A DNA stretch of 64,000 bases from Faecalicatena orotica (GCF_003149245.1 NZ_QGDL01000001.1:124001-188000); one strand, 5' to 3'. Numbered from the stretch's first letter, positions 54,754 to 64,000 are shown. Translations and numbers: made by a program. Notes: generated by a model not told the origin, from the sequence alone.

Positions 54754-55557
54754 ATGAAGGAACGATTAGATGTTCTGCTGGTAAAACGAAACCTTGCAGA
54801 ATCCAGAGAAAAAGCAAAGGCAATCATTATGTCCGGCAATGTATTCGTGGACGGGCAGAGAGAGGACAAGGCGGGTTCCTCCTTCCCGGAAGAAGTCCGG
54901 ATCGAGGTGAAGGGGCATACGCTGCCCTATGTTAGCCGCGGCGGGCTGAAGCTGGAGAAGGCACTTGCTAATTTTGACGTTACAGTGGAAGGAAAGGTAT
55001 GTACGGATGTGGGCTCCTCCACGGGCGGTTTTACAGACTGCATGCTTCAGAACGGTGCAGTGAAAGTATTTGCCATAGATGTGGGAAGAGGGCAGCTGGA
55101 TTGGAAACTGCGGCAGGATGAGCGGGTGGTCTGTATGGAGAAGACGAATATCCGTTATGTGACACCTGAGGACATCGGCGAGCCGGTGGATTTTTCATCC
55201 ATTGATGTCTCCTTTATCTCCCTGACAAAGGTACTGGAACCGATCCGCAATTATCTGACAGAGGATGGGGAAATCGTGGCGCTGATCAAACCTCAGTTCG
55301 AAGCAGGCCGTGAGAAGGTCGGAAAAAAGGGTGTCGTGAGGGAACGCAGTACGCACCATGAGGTCATAGAAAAAGTGGCGTCCTATGCAAATTCCATAGG
55401 ATTTGAGATCTTAAATATCGACTTTTCACCTATCAAGGGACCCGAGGGAAACATCGAGTACCTGATTCATTTAAAAAAGTGTGCAGAAGGTGCACCTGAG
55501 ATTGCAGTTGATCTTCAGTCTGTAGTGGACAGGGCGTTTGAAACACTGGCAAAGTAA
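54754..55557 (+). CDS. tlyA: TlyA-family rRNA (2'-O)-methyltransferase
   Basis: The 267-residue protein has an N-terminal S4 RNA-binding domain (ERLDVLLVKRNLAESREKAKAIIMSGNVFVDG) and an FtsJ-like methyltransferase domain (VCTDVGSSTGGFTDCML, about 85-101; SFISLTKVL; ALIKPQFEAGR). Family members methylate ribosomal RNA; haemolysin labels are historical. The YqxC position between dxs and nadK is conserved. Confidence 0.93.
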   Translation: MKERLDVLLVKRNLAESREKAKAIIMSGNVFVDGQREDKAGSSFPEEVRIEVKGHTLPYVSRGGLKLEKALANFDVTVEGKVCTDVGSSTGGFTDCMLQNGAVKVFAIDVGRGQLDWKLRQDERVVCMEKTNIRYVTPEDIGEPVDFSSIDVSFISLTKVLEPIRNYLTEDGEIVALIKPQFEAGREKVGKKGVVRERSTHHEVIEKVASYANSIGFEILNIDFSPIKGPEGNIEYLIHLKKCAEGAPEIAVDLQSVVDRAFETLAK

Positions 55558-55567
55558 GAGGTGGGGA

Positions 55568-56401
55568 ATGGATAATTTTTATATGATAACGAATATGCTC
55601 AAGGACGGTGACCTCAAAATTACAAAAGAGATCATGGGCTATATCGAAAGGAATAACAGGAAGTGCATTTTATCGGAAAAGGATGAGGAAGGCCATATCA
55701 TCCCCGGTACGGTGCCGAAGGGCATGGAGTGTGCACTTGTGCTTGGCGGTGACGGTACACTGATCCGCGCCGCACGGGAACTGGAAGGTCATAATATACC
55801 GCTGCTTGGAATTAATCTTGGGACGCTGGGGTATCTTACAGAAGTAGAGCTTAGAGATTATCAAAAAGCACTGGACCGGTTATTTACTACGGTACCGGAT
55901 ATTGAACAGCGTATGATGATGCATGGTACGGTAGAGGGACTCATAGATGATGTGGCGATGAACGATATCGTGGTGACGAGGGAAGGAAGTCTGCGTGTCG
56001 TGCATTTCAATGTCTATGTCAACGGGGAGATGCTGAACAGTTATCTGGCAGATGGTGTAATCATATCCACACCGACAGGGACTACAGGATATAACCTGTC
56101 GGCGGGCGGCCCGATTGTGGAACCGACTGCAAGCATGTTTGTGATTACACCAATCTGTTCACATGCGCTCAATACGAGCAGCATCGTTCTTTCCGCAGAG
56201 GATACGATAGAAGTGGAAATATGCGAAGGCCGTTACGGAAGGACAGAACATGCCAGCGTGACGTTTGACGGGGCAAGTACAATACCACTTGTGACAGGCG
56301 ACAAGATTCTGATCAGGAAGGCACGTGAGACAACAAAGCTGATAAAACTGAGTAAAGAGAGTTTTATGAAGACTATGCGCAAGAAAATGAAAGGAAACTA
56401 G
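55568..56401 (+). CDS. nadK: NAD kinase
   Basis: The 277-residue protein has the diacylglycerol-kinase-like catalytic motif LGGDGTLIRAAREL (about 61-74), GINLGTLGYLTEVE, and TPTGTTGYNLSAGGPIV (about 172). It phosphorylates NAD to NADP. ATG 55568 follows AGAGGTGGGG; an earlier in-frame ATG at 55538 is inside tlyA. Confidence 0.95.
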   Translation: MDNFYMITNMLKDGDLKITKEIMGYIERNNRKCILSEKDEEGHIIPGTVPKGMECALVLGGDGTLIRAARELEGHNIPLLGINLGTLGYLTEVELRDYQKALDRLFTTVPDIEQRMMMHGTVEGLIDDVAMNDIVVTREGSLRVVHFNVYVNGEMLNSYLADGVIISTPTGTTGYNLSAGGPIVEPTASMFVITPICSHALNTSSIVLSAEDTIEVEICEGRYGRTEHASVTFDGASTIPLVTGDKILIRKARETTKLIKLSKESFMKTMRKKMKGN

Positions 56402-56405
56402 AACA

Positions 56406-56864
56406 ATGAAGGTCAGTCGTCATGCAAAAATAATCGAATTAATTAGCCAGAATGATATTGAAACACAGGAGGAACTGGCGGAGCGTCTGAATAATGCGGG
56501 ATTCAAAGTAACTCAGGCAACCGTTTCCAGAGACATCCGTGACCTGAAGCTTACCAAGGTATCAGTGGATGGCGGAAAGCAAAAATATGTAGTGCTGAGG
56601 CCCGAAGAAGACGGGATGAGTGAGAAGTATATCCGTGTACTGAAAGACGGGTATATTTCAATGGATATGGCACAGAATATTCTTGTAATTAAAACGGTCT
56701 CAGGCATGGCAATGGCAGTTGCAGCGGCAATCGACGCTATGAAATGGAAAGAAGTAGTGGGCTGTATCGCAGGGGATGACACGATTATGTGTGCGATTCG
56801 CAGTGTAGATGAGACAGTAGCTGTTATGGACAAGATTCGGAAGATTGTGTCAAAAGGGAATTAG
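56406..56864 (+). CDS. argR: Arginine repressor ArgR/AhrC
   Basis: The 152-residue protein has an N-terminal winged helix (RHAKIIELISQNDIETQEELAERL; VTQATVSRDIRDLKLTKV) and a C-terminal hexamerisation/arginine-binding domain with GCIAGDDTIM. It controls arginine synthesis and use. It lies four bases after nadK in the usual tlyA-nadK-argR-recN order. Confidence 0.95.
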   Translation: MKVSRHAKIIELISQNDIETQEELAERLNNAGFKVTQATVSRDIRDLKLTKVSVDGGKQKYVVLRPEEDGMSEKYIRVLKDGYISMDMAQNILVIKTVSGMAMAVAAAIDAMKWKEVVGCIAGDDTIMCAIRSVDETVAVMDKIRKIVSKGN

Positions 56865-56873
56865 GAAAAAAAT

Positions 56874-58550
56874 ATGTTACAATATCTGCATGTAAAAAAC
56901 TTAGCATTGATTGATGAAATTGAAGTAGAATTCCGGCAGGGGTTAAATATCCTGACCGGAGAGACAGGAGCCGGGAAATCTATTATTCTGGGCTCTGTGA
57001 ACCTTGCCCTCGGCGGCAGGTATAACGCAGATATGCTTCGCAGCGGCGCACAGTTCGGCCTTGTGGAGTTGATCTTTACCGCAGAGGATGAGTCTGTTGT
57101 AAAACAACTGGAGGCTCTGGATATTTTCCCGGAAGACGGGATGCTGGTGCTGTCCAGAAAACTAATGGAAGGACGTTCTGTAAGCAAGATTAACGGCGAG
57201 ACGGTCAATATGAGTGTGTTGAAAGATGTAGCCAGTATTCTGATTGACATTCACGGGCAGCACGAGCACCAGGCGCTGTTACATAAAAAGAACCATCTGG
57301 CCCTTCTGGACGTTTACGCAAAGGACAAAATAGAGCCGATGAAGGCTTCTATTTCCAGAGCTTACAGGGAGTACCAGAAATGTAAAAAGGCAGTGGAAGA
57401 ATCCGGTATGGATGAACAAAGCAGGCAGAAAGAAATTTCTCTGACAGAGTTTGAAGTGAGGGAGATTGAAGAAGCAGGCCTTCGGATGAATGAAGATGAG
57501 GAACTGGAATCACTCTATCAGCGTATGACAGAGAGCAGACGCTTTACGGAAGGAATCTCGGAGACTTACCAGTATACAAGTGAATCTGCCGCAGGGAACG
57601 CCAGCGACCTGCTAAGCCGTGCAATACGTGCATTCCAGGATGTCAGTGAGTGTGATGACAAGGGCGCTGCCCTGTATGAACAGCTTGTAGAGATTGACAG
57701 CCTTCTGAATGATTTTAACCGGGAACTTTCCGAATATGAAAAGAGCTTTGATTTTTCAGAGGAAGATTTTTACGAGACAGAGAACCGCCTGAACCTGATC
57801 AACCATTTAAAGGCAAAATATGGGAACAGTGTCAGTGAAATCCAGGAATATTGCCAGATCAGGAAGGAAAGACTAAACGAACTGAAAGATTATGAAAATT
57901 ATATTGCTGAATTGGAAGAGAACCTTAAAAAATGCGAAAAAGAATTGGAGAAGCATTCTGTTGCATTAAGTAAAGAGAGGCAAAAGGCATCCGTTTCTTT
58001 TGTGAAAGAAATCACGCAGGGGCTGAAAGACCTGAATTTTCTCGATGTGAAGTTTGAAATGCGGCTTAACCGTCTTGAAACCTATTCTTCCAATGGAGTG
58101 GACGATGGTGAATTTTACATCTCGACAAATCCGGGAGAAGACCTAAAACCGCTGGGAAATGTGGCATCCGGCGGTGAACTTTCCAGAATTATGCTTGCAA
58201 TCAAGACGGTGCTTGCGGATAAAGAGGATACGCCGACCCTGATTTTTGATGAGATTGACACAGGAATAAGCGGGATAACGGCCGGTAAAGTCGCGGAGAA
58301 GATGCACGTGATCGGAAACAGCCGGCAGGTGATCTGTATCACACACCTTCCCCAGATTGCAGCAATGGCAGATGCCCATTATCTGATTCAGAAAGAAGCA
58401 AAGTCTAATATCACAAAAACAGAAATCTCCTGTCTTGGAGAACAGGAGTCTGTCGAGGAGCTTGCGAGACTCTTAGGCGGTGCAAAAGTTACCGGCAAGA
58501 TTCTGGAGAGCGCCGCGGAGATGAAAGAAATGGCAAAGCGTGAAATATAA
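56874..58550 (+). CDS. recN: DNA repair protein RecN
   Basis: The 558-residue SMC-like ATPase has Walker A GETGAGKSIILGSV (about 30-43), two long coiled-coil arms, signature GGELSRIMLAIK (about 435) and Walker B TLIFDEIDTGISG. It acts at double-strand breaks. Operon end is marked by a terminator 35 bases downstream. Confidence 0.96.
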   Translation: MLQYLHVKNLALIDEIEVEFRQGLNILTGETGAGKSIILGSVNLALGGRYNADMLRSGAQFGLVELIFTAEDESVVKQLEALDIFPEDGMLVLSRKLMEGRSVSKINGETVNMSVLKDVASILIDIHGQHEHQALLHKKNHLALLDVYAKDKIEPMKASISRAYREYQKCKKAVEESGMDEQSRQKEISLTEFEVREIEEAGLRMNEDEELESLYQRMTESRRFTEGISETYQYTSESAAGNASDLLSRAIRAFQDVSECDDKGAALYEQLVEIDSLLNDFNRELSEYEKSFDFSEEDFYETENRLNLINHLKAKYGNSVSEIQEYCQIRKERLNELKDYENYIAELEENLKKCEKELEKHSVALSKERQKASVSFVKEITQGLKDLNFLDVKFEMRLNRLETYSSNGVDDGEFYISTNPGEDLKPLGNVASGGELSRIMLAIKTVLADKEDTPTLIFDEIDTGISGITAGKVAEKMHVIGNSRQVICITHLPQIAAMADAHYLIQKEAKSNITKTEISCLGEQESVEELARLLGGAKVTGKILESAAEMKEMAKREI

Positions 58551-58584
58551 TACCAGAGTGAAAACTGCTATGTGTACACATACT

Positions 58585-58616
58585 AAAACGGATACCAGAG
58601 ATGGTATCCGTTTTTC
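58585..58616 (+). terminator. Intrinsic terminator after recN
   Basis: AAAACGGATACC (58585-58596) and GGTATCCGTTTTT (58603-58615) form a 12-bp stem with a 6-base loop and T-run. Confidence 0.9.
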
Positions 58617-58691
58617 TTTCTAATAAGGGAAACTCCATTTTAAAAAGTGCATGTCAGTTAATTGACAGAAGCACGGGAAGGGTGTGGATGC

Positions 58692-59774
58692 ATGGATAAG
58701 CGCTGGCAGAATCGACTGCTTGTTTTATTTTCTGCTGTTTTTTTGTCTTCGGCGGCGGGATATTTTGGGTGGATGGCGGCTGATGCTGTGGAGCAGACTG
58801 AGGTCAGCACAGAAGCAATCAGCGAAGATACTGTGCTGGTTGGCGGAATGCCGGTTGGTATCTATATGGAGACAGACGGGGTGATGGTGCTGGATACAGA
58901 CCATATCAAAGGAATAGACGGTGTGGATTATGAACCGGCAGGCCATCTGGTAAAATGCGGGGATTATATTACCGGATTTAACGGGAAAAAGATTGATAAT
59001 AAGAAAGAATTGATGGAATCACTGAAAGAACTCGATGAGGATGAAGTCGTACTGCAGTTAAGAAGAGATGATGAGACGATTGATGTGAAGGTTAAGCCTG
59101 TAGAATGTGAACCGGATGAGTACAAGCTGGGAATCTGGGTGAGGGACAATGTACAGGGGCTGGGAACCGTAACGTTTTTGACAGGGAACAGTGAATTCGG
59201 TGCTCTGGGGCATGGGATCCATGACACAGATACGAATGTCCTGCTGTCAATTGCAGACGGAACCCTGTACAAGACGAGCATCCATTCCATAAAAAAGGGT
59301 GAAAATGGAATTCCGGGAAGCATGGAAGGCATCATTGTCTATAACGGCTACAACAAATTAGGCACTATTGAAAAAAATACAGACGAAGGAATATATGGAA
59401 AGGTTGACAAAATCGACGAACTGTTTACCGACCAGATTCCTGTACAGACTGCGGCCAAAGAAGAGGTGGAAGTGGGCGACGCGACAATACGTTGCTTTGT
59501 CGACAATGAGGTCAAGGAATATAACATTAAGGTGACAGATATCGACTATTCCGGACGGGAAGCCAACAAGGGACTGGTGATCCAGGTGACAGACCCCGGA
59601 CTCCTTGAAAAGACGGGGGGAATCATACAGGGGATGAGCGGGAGCCCCATCCTCCAGAATGGGAAACTGATCGGTGCTGTGACCCATGTATTCGTGCAGG
59701 ATTCCACAAAAGGTTACGGCATTTTTATCGAAAATATGCTGGAGAATGTTGCAAGTCATAGTTTGTCGAATTAG
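58692..59774 (+). CDS. spoIVB: SpoIVB-type sporulation serine peptidase
   Basis: The 360-residue protein has an N-terminal membrane or signal anchor (about 9-31), a PDZ domain (about 75-140), and the S55 peptidase domain. His is in GALGHGIHDTDT (about 180) and the catalytic Ser in GMSGSPIL (about 320). It is secreted from the forespore and triggers sigma-K processing by cutting SpoIVFA in Bacillus; its clostridial targets may differ. ATG 58692 follows GGAAGGGTGTGG. Its stop region contains a Spo0A box for the next gene. Confidence 0.95.
   Translation: MDKRWQNRLLVLFSAVFLSSAAGYFGWMAADAVEQTEVSTEAISEDTVLVGGMPVGIYMETDGVMVLDTDHIKGIDGVDYEPAGHLVKCGDYITGFNGKKIDNKKELMESLKELDEDEVVLQLRRDDETIDVKVKPVECEPDEYKLGIWVRDNVQGLGTVTFLTGNSEFGALGHGIHDTDTNVLLSIADGTLYKTSIHSIKKGENGIPGSMEGIIVYNGYNKLGTIEKNTDEGIYGKVDKIDELFTDQIPVQTAAKEEVEVGDATIRCFVDNEVKEYNIKVTDIDYSGREANKGLVIQVTDPGLLEKTGGIIQGMSGSPILQNGKLIGAVTHVFVQDSTKGYGIFIENMLENVASHSLSN
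59763..59770 (+). promoter_or_regulatory. Spo0A box upstream of spo0A
   Basis: TTGTCGAA is an exact match to the 0A-box core. It lies in the last codons of spoIVB, 20 bases before the spo0A -35, a position suitable for autoactivation. Confidence 0.7.
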
Positions 59775-59789
59775 AGCAACAAATTACCC

Positions 59790-59818
59790 TTGATTCTGCA
59801 ATCATTGACAGATATAAT
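59790..59818 (+). promoter_or_regulatory. sigma-A-type promoter of spo0A
   Basis: TTGATT (59790-59795), 17 bases, TATAAT (59813-59818), then a 50-base leader with AGAGGAGAGAGGG. Confidence 0.7.
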
Positions 59819-59866
59819 AATCGAGTGGCGTTTCTCAGTCCGGGTCCTTAAGAGGAGAGAGGGATT

Positions 59867-60655
59867 ATGGAACATTTAAACGTGGCCATCGCTGATGATA
59901 ATGAGAGAATTCTGGATTTACTGGAAGAAATTATCAACATGGACAAGGAACTGAATGTGGTGGGAAAGGCTAAAAACGGTGAGGAGATGTGTCAAATCAT
60001 CAGAAATCAACAGCCAGACGTGGTTTTACTTGATCTGATTATGCCGAAAATGGACGGATTAACCGTTATGGAGCAGATTAATCAGGATAAAACTATGACA
60101 AAACGCCCTGATTTTATTGTCGTAACAGCGGTTGGACAGGAAAAAATTACAGAAGATGCTTTCAACAAAGGCGCAAATTACTACATCATGAAACCTTTTA
60201 ATAACGAGATGTTGTTGAATCGTATAAAAACTGTAAGAAAAGTGTTCCGGAATCACGATAAGAAAAATGATGAAATTACTGGAAATACCAATATCAGAGA
60301 AGAAGACCTGGAAAACCGTGTCACTAACATGCTTCATGAGATTGGGATTCCTGCACATATCAAAGGGTACCATTATTTAAGAGATGCAATAATGATGGCT
60401 GTTGAAGATATGGATGTACTGAATGCTATTACAAAAGTACTATATCCGACAGTGGCAAAGAAATATCAGACAACATCCAGCCGTGTGGAGCGCGCAATCC
60501 GCCATGCAATTGAAGTGGCGTGGAACCGCGGGAAACTGGATACGCTGGATGAATTGTTTGGTTATACTGTCAGCACAGGAAAGGGGAAACCGACGAACTC
60601 TGAATTCATAGCTTTGATTGCGGATACGATCCAATTGGAGTATAAGCACAGATAA
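59867..60655 (+). CDS. spo0A: Sporulation master regulator Spo0A
   Basis: The 262-residue response regulator has a receiver domain with ADDN (10-13), phosphoacceptor Asp in [13 protein letters not shown] (Asp56) and KPF, and the Spo0A DNA-binding domain ([42 protein letters not shown]). Phosphorylated Spo0A starts sporulation. The spoIVB-spo0A order is conserved in spore formers. A 0A box upstream suggests positive feedback. Confidence 0.97.
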   Translation: MEHLNVAIADDNERILDLLEEIINMDKELNVVGKAKNGEEMCQIIRNQQPDVVLLDLIMPKMDGLTVMEQINQDKTMTKRPDFIVVTAVGQEKITEDAFNKGANYYIMKPFNNEMLLNRIKTVRKVFRNHDKKNDEITGNTNIREEDLENRVTNMLHEIGIPAHIKGYHYLRDAIMMAVEDMDVLNAITKVLYPTVAKKYQTTSSRVERAIRHAIEVAWNRGKLDTLDELFGYTVSTGKGKPTNSEFIALIADTIQLEYKHR

Positions 60656-60739
60656 TTCTTCCCTTTGCTCAGAAAATGAGGTATAATAGTCAGTAATAAG
60701 GCTTCGAAGAGAACTCAAGGAAAGTGGAGGGATGTATTT

Positions 60740-62188
60740 ATGAAAAACATTTTATTTGCATCTTCAGAATGTGTACCTTTTATTAAAACAGGTGGATTGG
60801 CAGATGTTGTCGGCTCATTGCCAAAGTATTTCGACAAGAAGGAATATGATGTCAGGGTTGTTCTGCCAAAGTATACATGCATGAACCAGAAGTGGAAAGA
60901 TATGCTGGAGTATGAAAGTCATTTTTATATGGACATCGCTGGAGTCGACCAGTATGTCGGAATCTTGAAGTGTGTATATGACAAGATCACCTTTTATTTT
61001 ATTGACAATGAATTTTATTTTGGCGGTTTTGCACCGTATGACGGGGATCCTAAGTGGAATATTGAGAAGTTTGCATTTTTCTCAAAGGCAGTGCTTAGTA
61101 TTCTTCCGGTGATCGGTTTCCGCCCGGATCTGATCCACTGTCATGACTGGCAGACAGGGCTGATTCCTGTTTATCTGGATAACTTCCGTTATCTTGGGGA
61201 GTATTACCGGGGGATCAAGTCTGTAATGACAATACATAACTTAAAATTCCAGGGAGTATGGGACACGAAGACTGTACGCCAGATCACCGGGCTGCCGGAA
61301 TATTATTTCGCTCCGGATAAGATGGAAGCATACAAAGATGCGAATCTGCTCAAAGGCGGAATCGTATATGCAGATAAAGTAACGACCGTCAGCCAGACCT
61401 ATGCGGAGGAGATTAAGACTCCGTTCTACGGGGAGGCACTTGATGGATTGATGAGGGCGAGAGCCAATGATTTATGCGGTATTGTGAACGGGCTGGATTA
61501 TGAAGAGTATTGTCCGTTTTCAGATACCAGGATTGCGAGAAAGTTTACCGTAGAGACTTTCAGAAAGAACAAACCTTTTAATAAGGCGGCTCTTCAGGAA
61601 GAACTCGGGCTGGAGAAAGACAATAAAGTAATGTTGATCGGAATGGTATCCAGACTGACGGACCAGAAGGGGTTTGACCTGATAGACTATGTTATGGATG
61701 AACTTTGCCAGGATGCGGTTCAGATTGTCGTACTTGGCACAGGAGATGCAAAATACGAGAACATGTTCAGACATTTTGCATGGAAATACTCAGGAAAGGT
61801 TTCTGCCAATATCTTTTATTCGGAGGAGTTATCGCATAAAATTTATGCATCATGTGATGCGTTCCTTATGCCTTCCTTATTTGAACCATGCGGGTTAAGC
61901 CAGCTTATGAGCCTCCGCTACGGAACAATCCCGATCGTAAGGGAGACCGGCGGTTTGAAAGATACTGTAGAACCCTATAACGAATTTGAAAAGACCGGAA
62001 CTGGTTTCAGCTTCAGCAATTACAATGCGCAGGAGATGCTGAATACCGTCCGTTACGCAGAACGTATCTATTATGATAAGAAACGTGACTGGAATAAAAT
62101 TGTAGAGCGCGCCATGAATATGGACTTTTCATGGAAGAATTCTGCAAGGCAGTACAATGATTTATATAAGAGCCTGATCGGTGAATAG
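60740..62188 (+). CDS. glgA: Glycogen synthase (ADP-glucose)
   Basis: The 482-residue GT5 glycosyltransferase has the N-terminal KTGGLADVVGSLPK (about 16-29), HCHDWQTGLIP, and the C-terminal nucleotide-sugar site (SLFEPCGLSQLMSLRYGTIPIVRETGGLKDTV). It extends alpha-1,4-glucan from ADP-glucose. A TATAAT at 60682 with a poor -35 may be its promoter. No other glycogen genes are adjacent, so it is isolated from a glg operon. Confidence 0.95.
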   Translation: MKNILFASSECVPFIKTGGLADVVGSLPKYFDKKEYDVRVVLPKYTCMNQKWKDMLEYESHFYMDIAGVDQYVGILKCVYDKITFYFIDNEFYFGGFAPYDGDPKWNIEKFAFFSKAVLSILPVIGFRPDLIHCHDWQTGLIPVYLDNFRYLGEYYRGIKSVMTIHNLKFQGVWDTKTVRQITGLPEYYFAPDKMEAYKDANLLKGGIVYADKVTTVSQTYAEEIKTPFYGEALDGLMRARANDLCGIVNGLDYEEYCPFSDTRIARKFTVETFRKNKPFNKAALQEELGLEKDNKVMLIGMVSRLTDQKGFDLIDYVMDELCQDAVQIVVLGTGDAKYENMFRHFAWKYSGKVSANIFYSEELSHKIYASCDAFLMPSLFEPCGLSQLMSLRYGTIPIVRETGGLKDTVEPYNEFEKTGTGFSFSNYNAQEMLNTVRYAERIYYDKKRDWNKIVERAMNMDFSWKNSARQYNDLYKSLIGE

Positions 62189-62230
62189 AAGGGGCTGCTG
62201 CGTGAAAACGATACACAGGAGAGTAAAGGC

Positions 62231-63100
62231 ATGAAGATTATAGACAGACTGAAAGAAGACAGGATACATATATCGTTTGAAGTATTTCCGCCAAAGACAG
62301 ACGCGGGGGTTGATAATGTAATGAGGGCTACAGACAGGATTGCTGAACTTAGGCCTGATTTCATCAGCGTAACATACGGTGCCGGCGGCGGAACCAGCAG
62401 GAATACAGCGAAGATCGCGAAGCATATCAAAGAGGATCTGGGGGTCGAGAGTCTGGCACACCTTACATGTGCATCATCCACAAAGGATGAGGTGAGGGGT
62501 GTAATCTCGAATCTGAAAGAACTGGGAATAGAGAACATTCTGGCGCTCCGCGGGGACATCCCTGCAGACCAGCCGTTCCCGACAGAAGACAGGTTCCATT
62601 ATGCTTACGAATTGGTTGAGGAGATTCGCAGGTCAGGTGATTTCTGTATCGGCGCAGCCTGTTATCCGGAGGGCCATGTTGAGAATGAGCACAAGGAAGA
62701 TGATATCAAGTTTCTGAAGCAGAAAGTGGACAGCGGTGTTGATTTTCTGACGACCCAGATGTTTTTCGACAATGATATTCATTACAATTTTTTATACCGT
62801 ATCCGTGAAGCCGGAATCACGGTACCGGTGCTGCCGGGTATCATGCCTATTACGAGTGCAAAGCAGATGAAGCGCAGCTTAGAATTATCCGGGACAGTTT
62901 TCCCAAGAAGATTTCAGGCAATTCTGGACAGGTTCGGTGATTATCCGAATGCGATGGAACAGGCCGGGATCGCATATGCAACGGATCAGATTATCGACCT
63001 GCTTGCGAATGGTGTGAAGAATATTCATATTTATTCCATGAATAAGCCAGAGACAGCAGAAGCAATTATGCGCAATTTATCAGAAATAATAAAATGCTAG
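62231..63100 (+). CDS. metF: 5,10-methylenetetrahydrofolate reductase
   Basis: The 289-residue FAD enzyme of the MTHFR family has ISFEVFPPKT (13-22), DFISVTYGAGGG, NILALRGDIP and the TQMFFDN site. It makes 5-methyl-THF for methionine synthesis. AGGAGAG is eight bases upstream. It is followed by a MetH-activation protein and metH, a tight methionine group. Confidence 0.95.
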   Translation: MKIIDRLKEDRIHISFEVFPPKTDAGVDNVMRATDRIAELRPDFISVTYGAGGGTSRNTAKIAKHIKEDLGVESLAHLTCASSTKDEVRGVISNLKELGIENILALRGDIPADQPFPTEDRFHYAYELVEEIRRSGDFCIGAACYPEGHVENEHKEDDIKFLKQKVDSGVDFLTTQMFFDNDIHYNFLYRIREAGITVPVLPGIMPITSAKQMKRSLELSGTVFPRRFQAILDRFGDYPNAMEQAGIAYATDQIIDLLANGVKNIHIYSMNKPETAEAIMRNLSEIIKC

Positions 63101-63112
63101 GAGTTATAACAG

Positions 63113-63754
63113 ATGGATGATATGACAAAAGAGGCCATCCGTTATCTGGGGTATGGAAAGCATGCGGTAGATGAAAGAACTCTTGCTTTGATTTCAGATT
63201 CTTTTCGGAATCTGGAGGAGACGGCAGGCAGGAAATCCATCTATCGCATCTTTGATTTCAATCAGACGGCGGATGATGAGTTTACAATAGGAACGAGTGC
63301 GATACAGAGTTCAAGTCTCGGCAGGAATCTCAAAGGATGCAGGAAAGTTATTCTGTTTGGCGCTACGCTTGGTGCCGGTGTTGACAGGCTGATTACACGT
63401 GCATCTGTCACAGATATGGCGGGGGCTGTTGTACTTCAGGCATGCGCGGCCGCTTTGCTTGAGGAATACTGTGACAGGTGCCAGACTGAGATTGGCATGG
63501 AAATGGAAAAAGAAGGGCTTCACTTAAGGCCGAGATTCAGTCCCGGATATGGAGATTTCGACATTCGCTTTCAGGCCCCGCTCATACAGATGCTGAATTG
63601 TGCGAAGACGATCGGGCTTACGATGACGGACAGTTACATGATGACGCCGACGAAATCTGTAACTGCCGTGATTGGGGCAAGTGATACGGCGGAGAAATGC
63701 CATATAAAGGGCTGTGAAGTTTGTGAAAAAAAGGATTGCATATACAGAAGATAA
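63113..63754 (+). CDS. Stand-alone MetH-activation-domain protein
   Basis: The 213-residue protein resembles the C-terminal reactivation domain of cobalamin-dependent methionine synthase (RPRFSPGYGDFDI, about 140-152; MMTPTKSVTAVIGASD, about 182). In Clostridia MetH often lacks this domain and a separate protein supplies it. The C-terminus has a Cys cluster (CHIKGCEVCEKKDC) not found in the fused domain, perhaps for metal or redox chemistry. It lies between metF and metH, so reductive SAM-dependent reactivation is the likely role. Confidence 0.9.
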   Translation: MDDMTKEAIRYLGYGKHAVDERTLALISDSFRNLEETAGRKSIYRIFDFNQTADDEFTIGTSAIQSSSLGRNLKGCRKVILFGATLGAGVDRLITRASVTDMAGAVVLQACAAALLEEYCDRCQTEIGMEMEKEGLHLRPRFSPGYGDFDIRFQAPLIQMLNCAKTIGLTMTDSYMMTPTKSVTAVIGASDTAEKCHIKGCEVCEKKDCIYRR

Positions 63755-63773
63755 TAAGCGGAAAGGACATCAT

Positions 63774-64000
63774 ATGATTTTAGACAGATTAGGAAAAGAA
63801 CTGCTGTTTTTTGACGGCGGAATGGGAACTCTTTTGCAGGCGGAGGGGCTGAAGCCCGGAGAACTCCCTGAAACATGGAATATTACTCATGCAGAGATTG
63901 TAACAGGGATACATAAAAAGTATATAGAAGCTGGAAGCGACATCATACTGACCAATACATTCGGTGCAAATGCCTTGAAGTTTCATGACGGCAGCATGTC
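63774..64000 (+). CDS. metH: Cobalamin-dependent methionine synthase, 5' part
   Basis: Only the first 75 or so residues are in the window; the frame is open to base 64000. They show the homocysteine S-methyltransferase start (FFDGGMGTLLQAEGL; ILTNTFGANALK). GGAAAGGA precedes the ATG at 63774. With metF and the activation protein it completes a methionine operon. Confidence 0.9.
   Translation, partial: MILDRLGKELLFFDGGMGTLLQAEGLKPGELPETWNITHAEIVTGIHKKYIEAGSDIILTNTFGANALKFHDGSM

Noticed and set aside
62189-62230. SAM-type riboswitch before metF
   Set aside because: The gap is only 42 bases and holds just a ribosome binding site.

Overview
The window looks like a chromosomal segment of an endospore-forming, Gram-positive anaerobe of the Clostridia, most likely family Lachnospiraceae. 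That assignment is inferred from gene content: a complete spoIIIAA-AH operon, gpr-spoIIP, spoIVB-spo0A, Firmicutes-type translation and isoprenoid gene orders, moderate G+C, and strong AGGAGG-type ribosome binding sites with frequent TTG/GTG starts. I saw no rRNA, tRNA, CRISPR array, intact insertion sequence or prophage.

Bases 1-12107 hold the right part of a biosynthetic operon. A non-ribosomal peptide synthetase cut by the window edge (visible order C-A-T-C-A-T-reductase) is translationally coupled to a seven-helix sensor kinase, an HD-GYP response regulator, an acyl-AMP ligase and a free acyl carrier protein. Together these suggest an N-acylated dipeptide aldehyde, or a product derived from it, with its own sensory system. 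Bases 12108-26142 are mixed: ilvN and ilvC, a MATE exporter, a degenerate phosphoribosyltransferase, rpsT on the minus strand, gpr-spoIIP, a gyrB/gyrA-type topoisomerase pair, a small octapeptide-repeat protein, and a padR/MATE pair with symmetric facing promoters and two operators.

Bases 26143-39470 are the translation operon rimP-nusA-rnpM-ylxQ-infB-rbfA-nrnA-truB-ribF, followed by a Na/Pi symporter, rpsO and pnp. The striking point is an in-frame TAG codon inside the repeat-rich linker of infB, which nominally splits the essential IF2 gene. Bases 39472-41022 hold an XRE regulator and an orphan two-helix membrane protein that share an operator region. Bases 41054-46015 are the sporulation channel operon spoIIIAA-AH with a candidate sigma-E promoter. 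prfC and an asp23-family gene (yqhY position) follow.

The asp23 and nusB genes, which are neighbours in many Firmicutes, are separated here by a 1.8-kb islet: an acetyltransferase gene flanked by two roughly 300-bp palindromic structured elements in opposite orientation. From 50057 the conserved order resumes: nusB-xseA-xseB-ispA-dxs-tlyA-nadK-argR-recN-spoIVB-spo0A, then glgA and the methionine/folate genes metF, a stand-alone MetH-activation protein, and the start of metH, which runs off the window.
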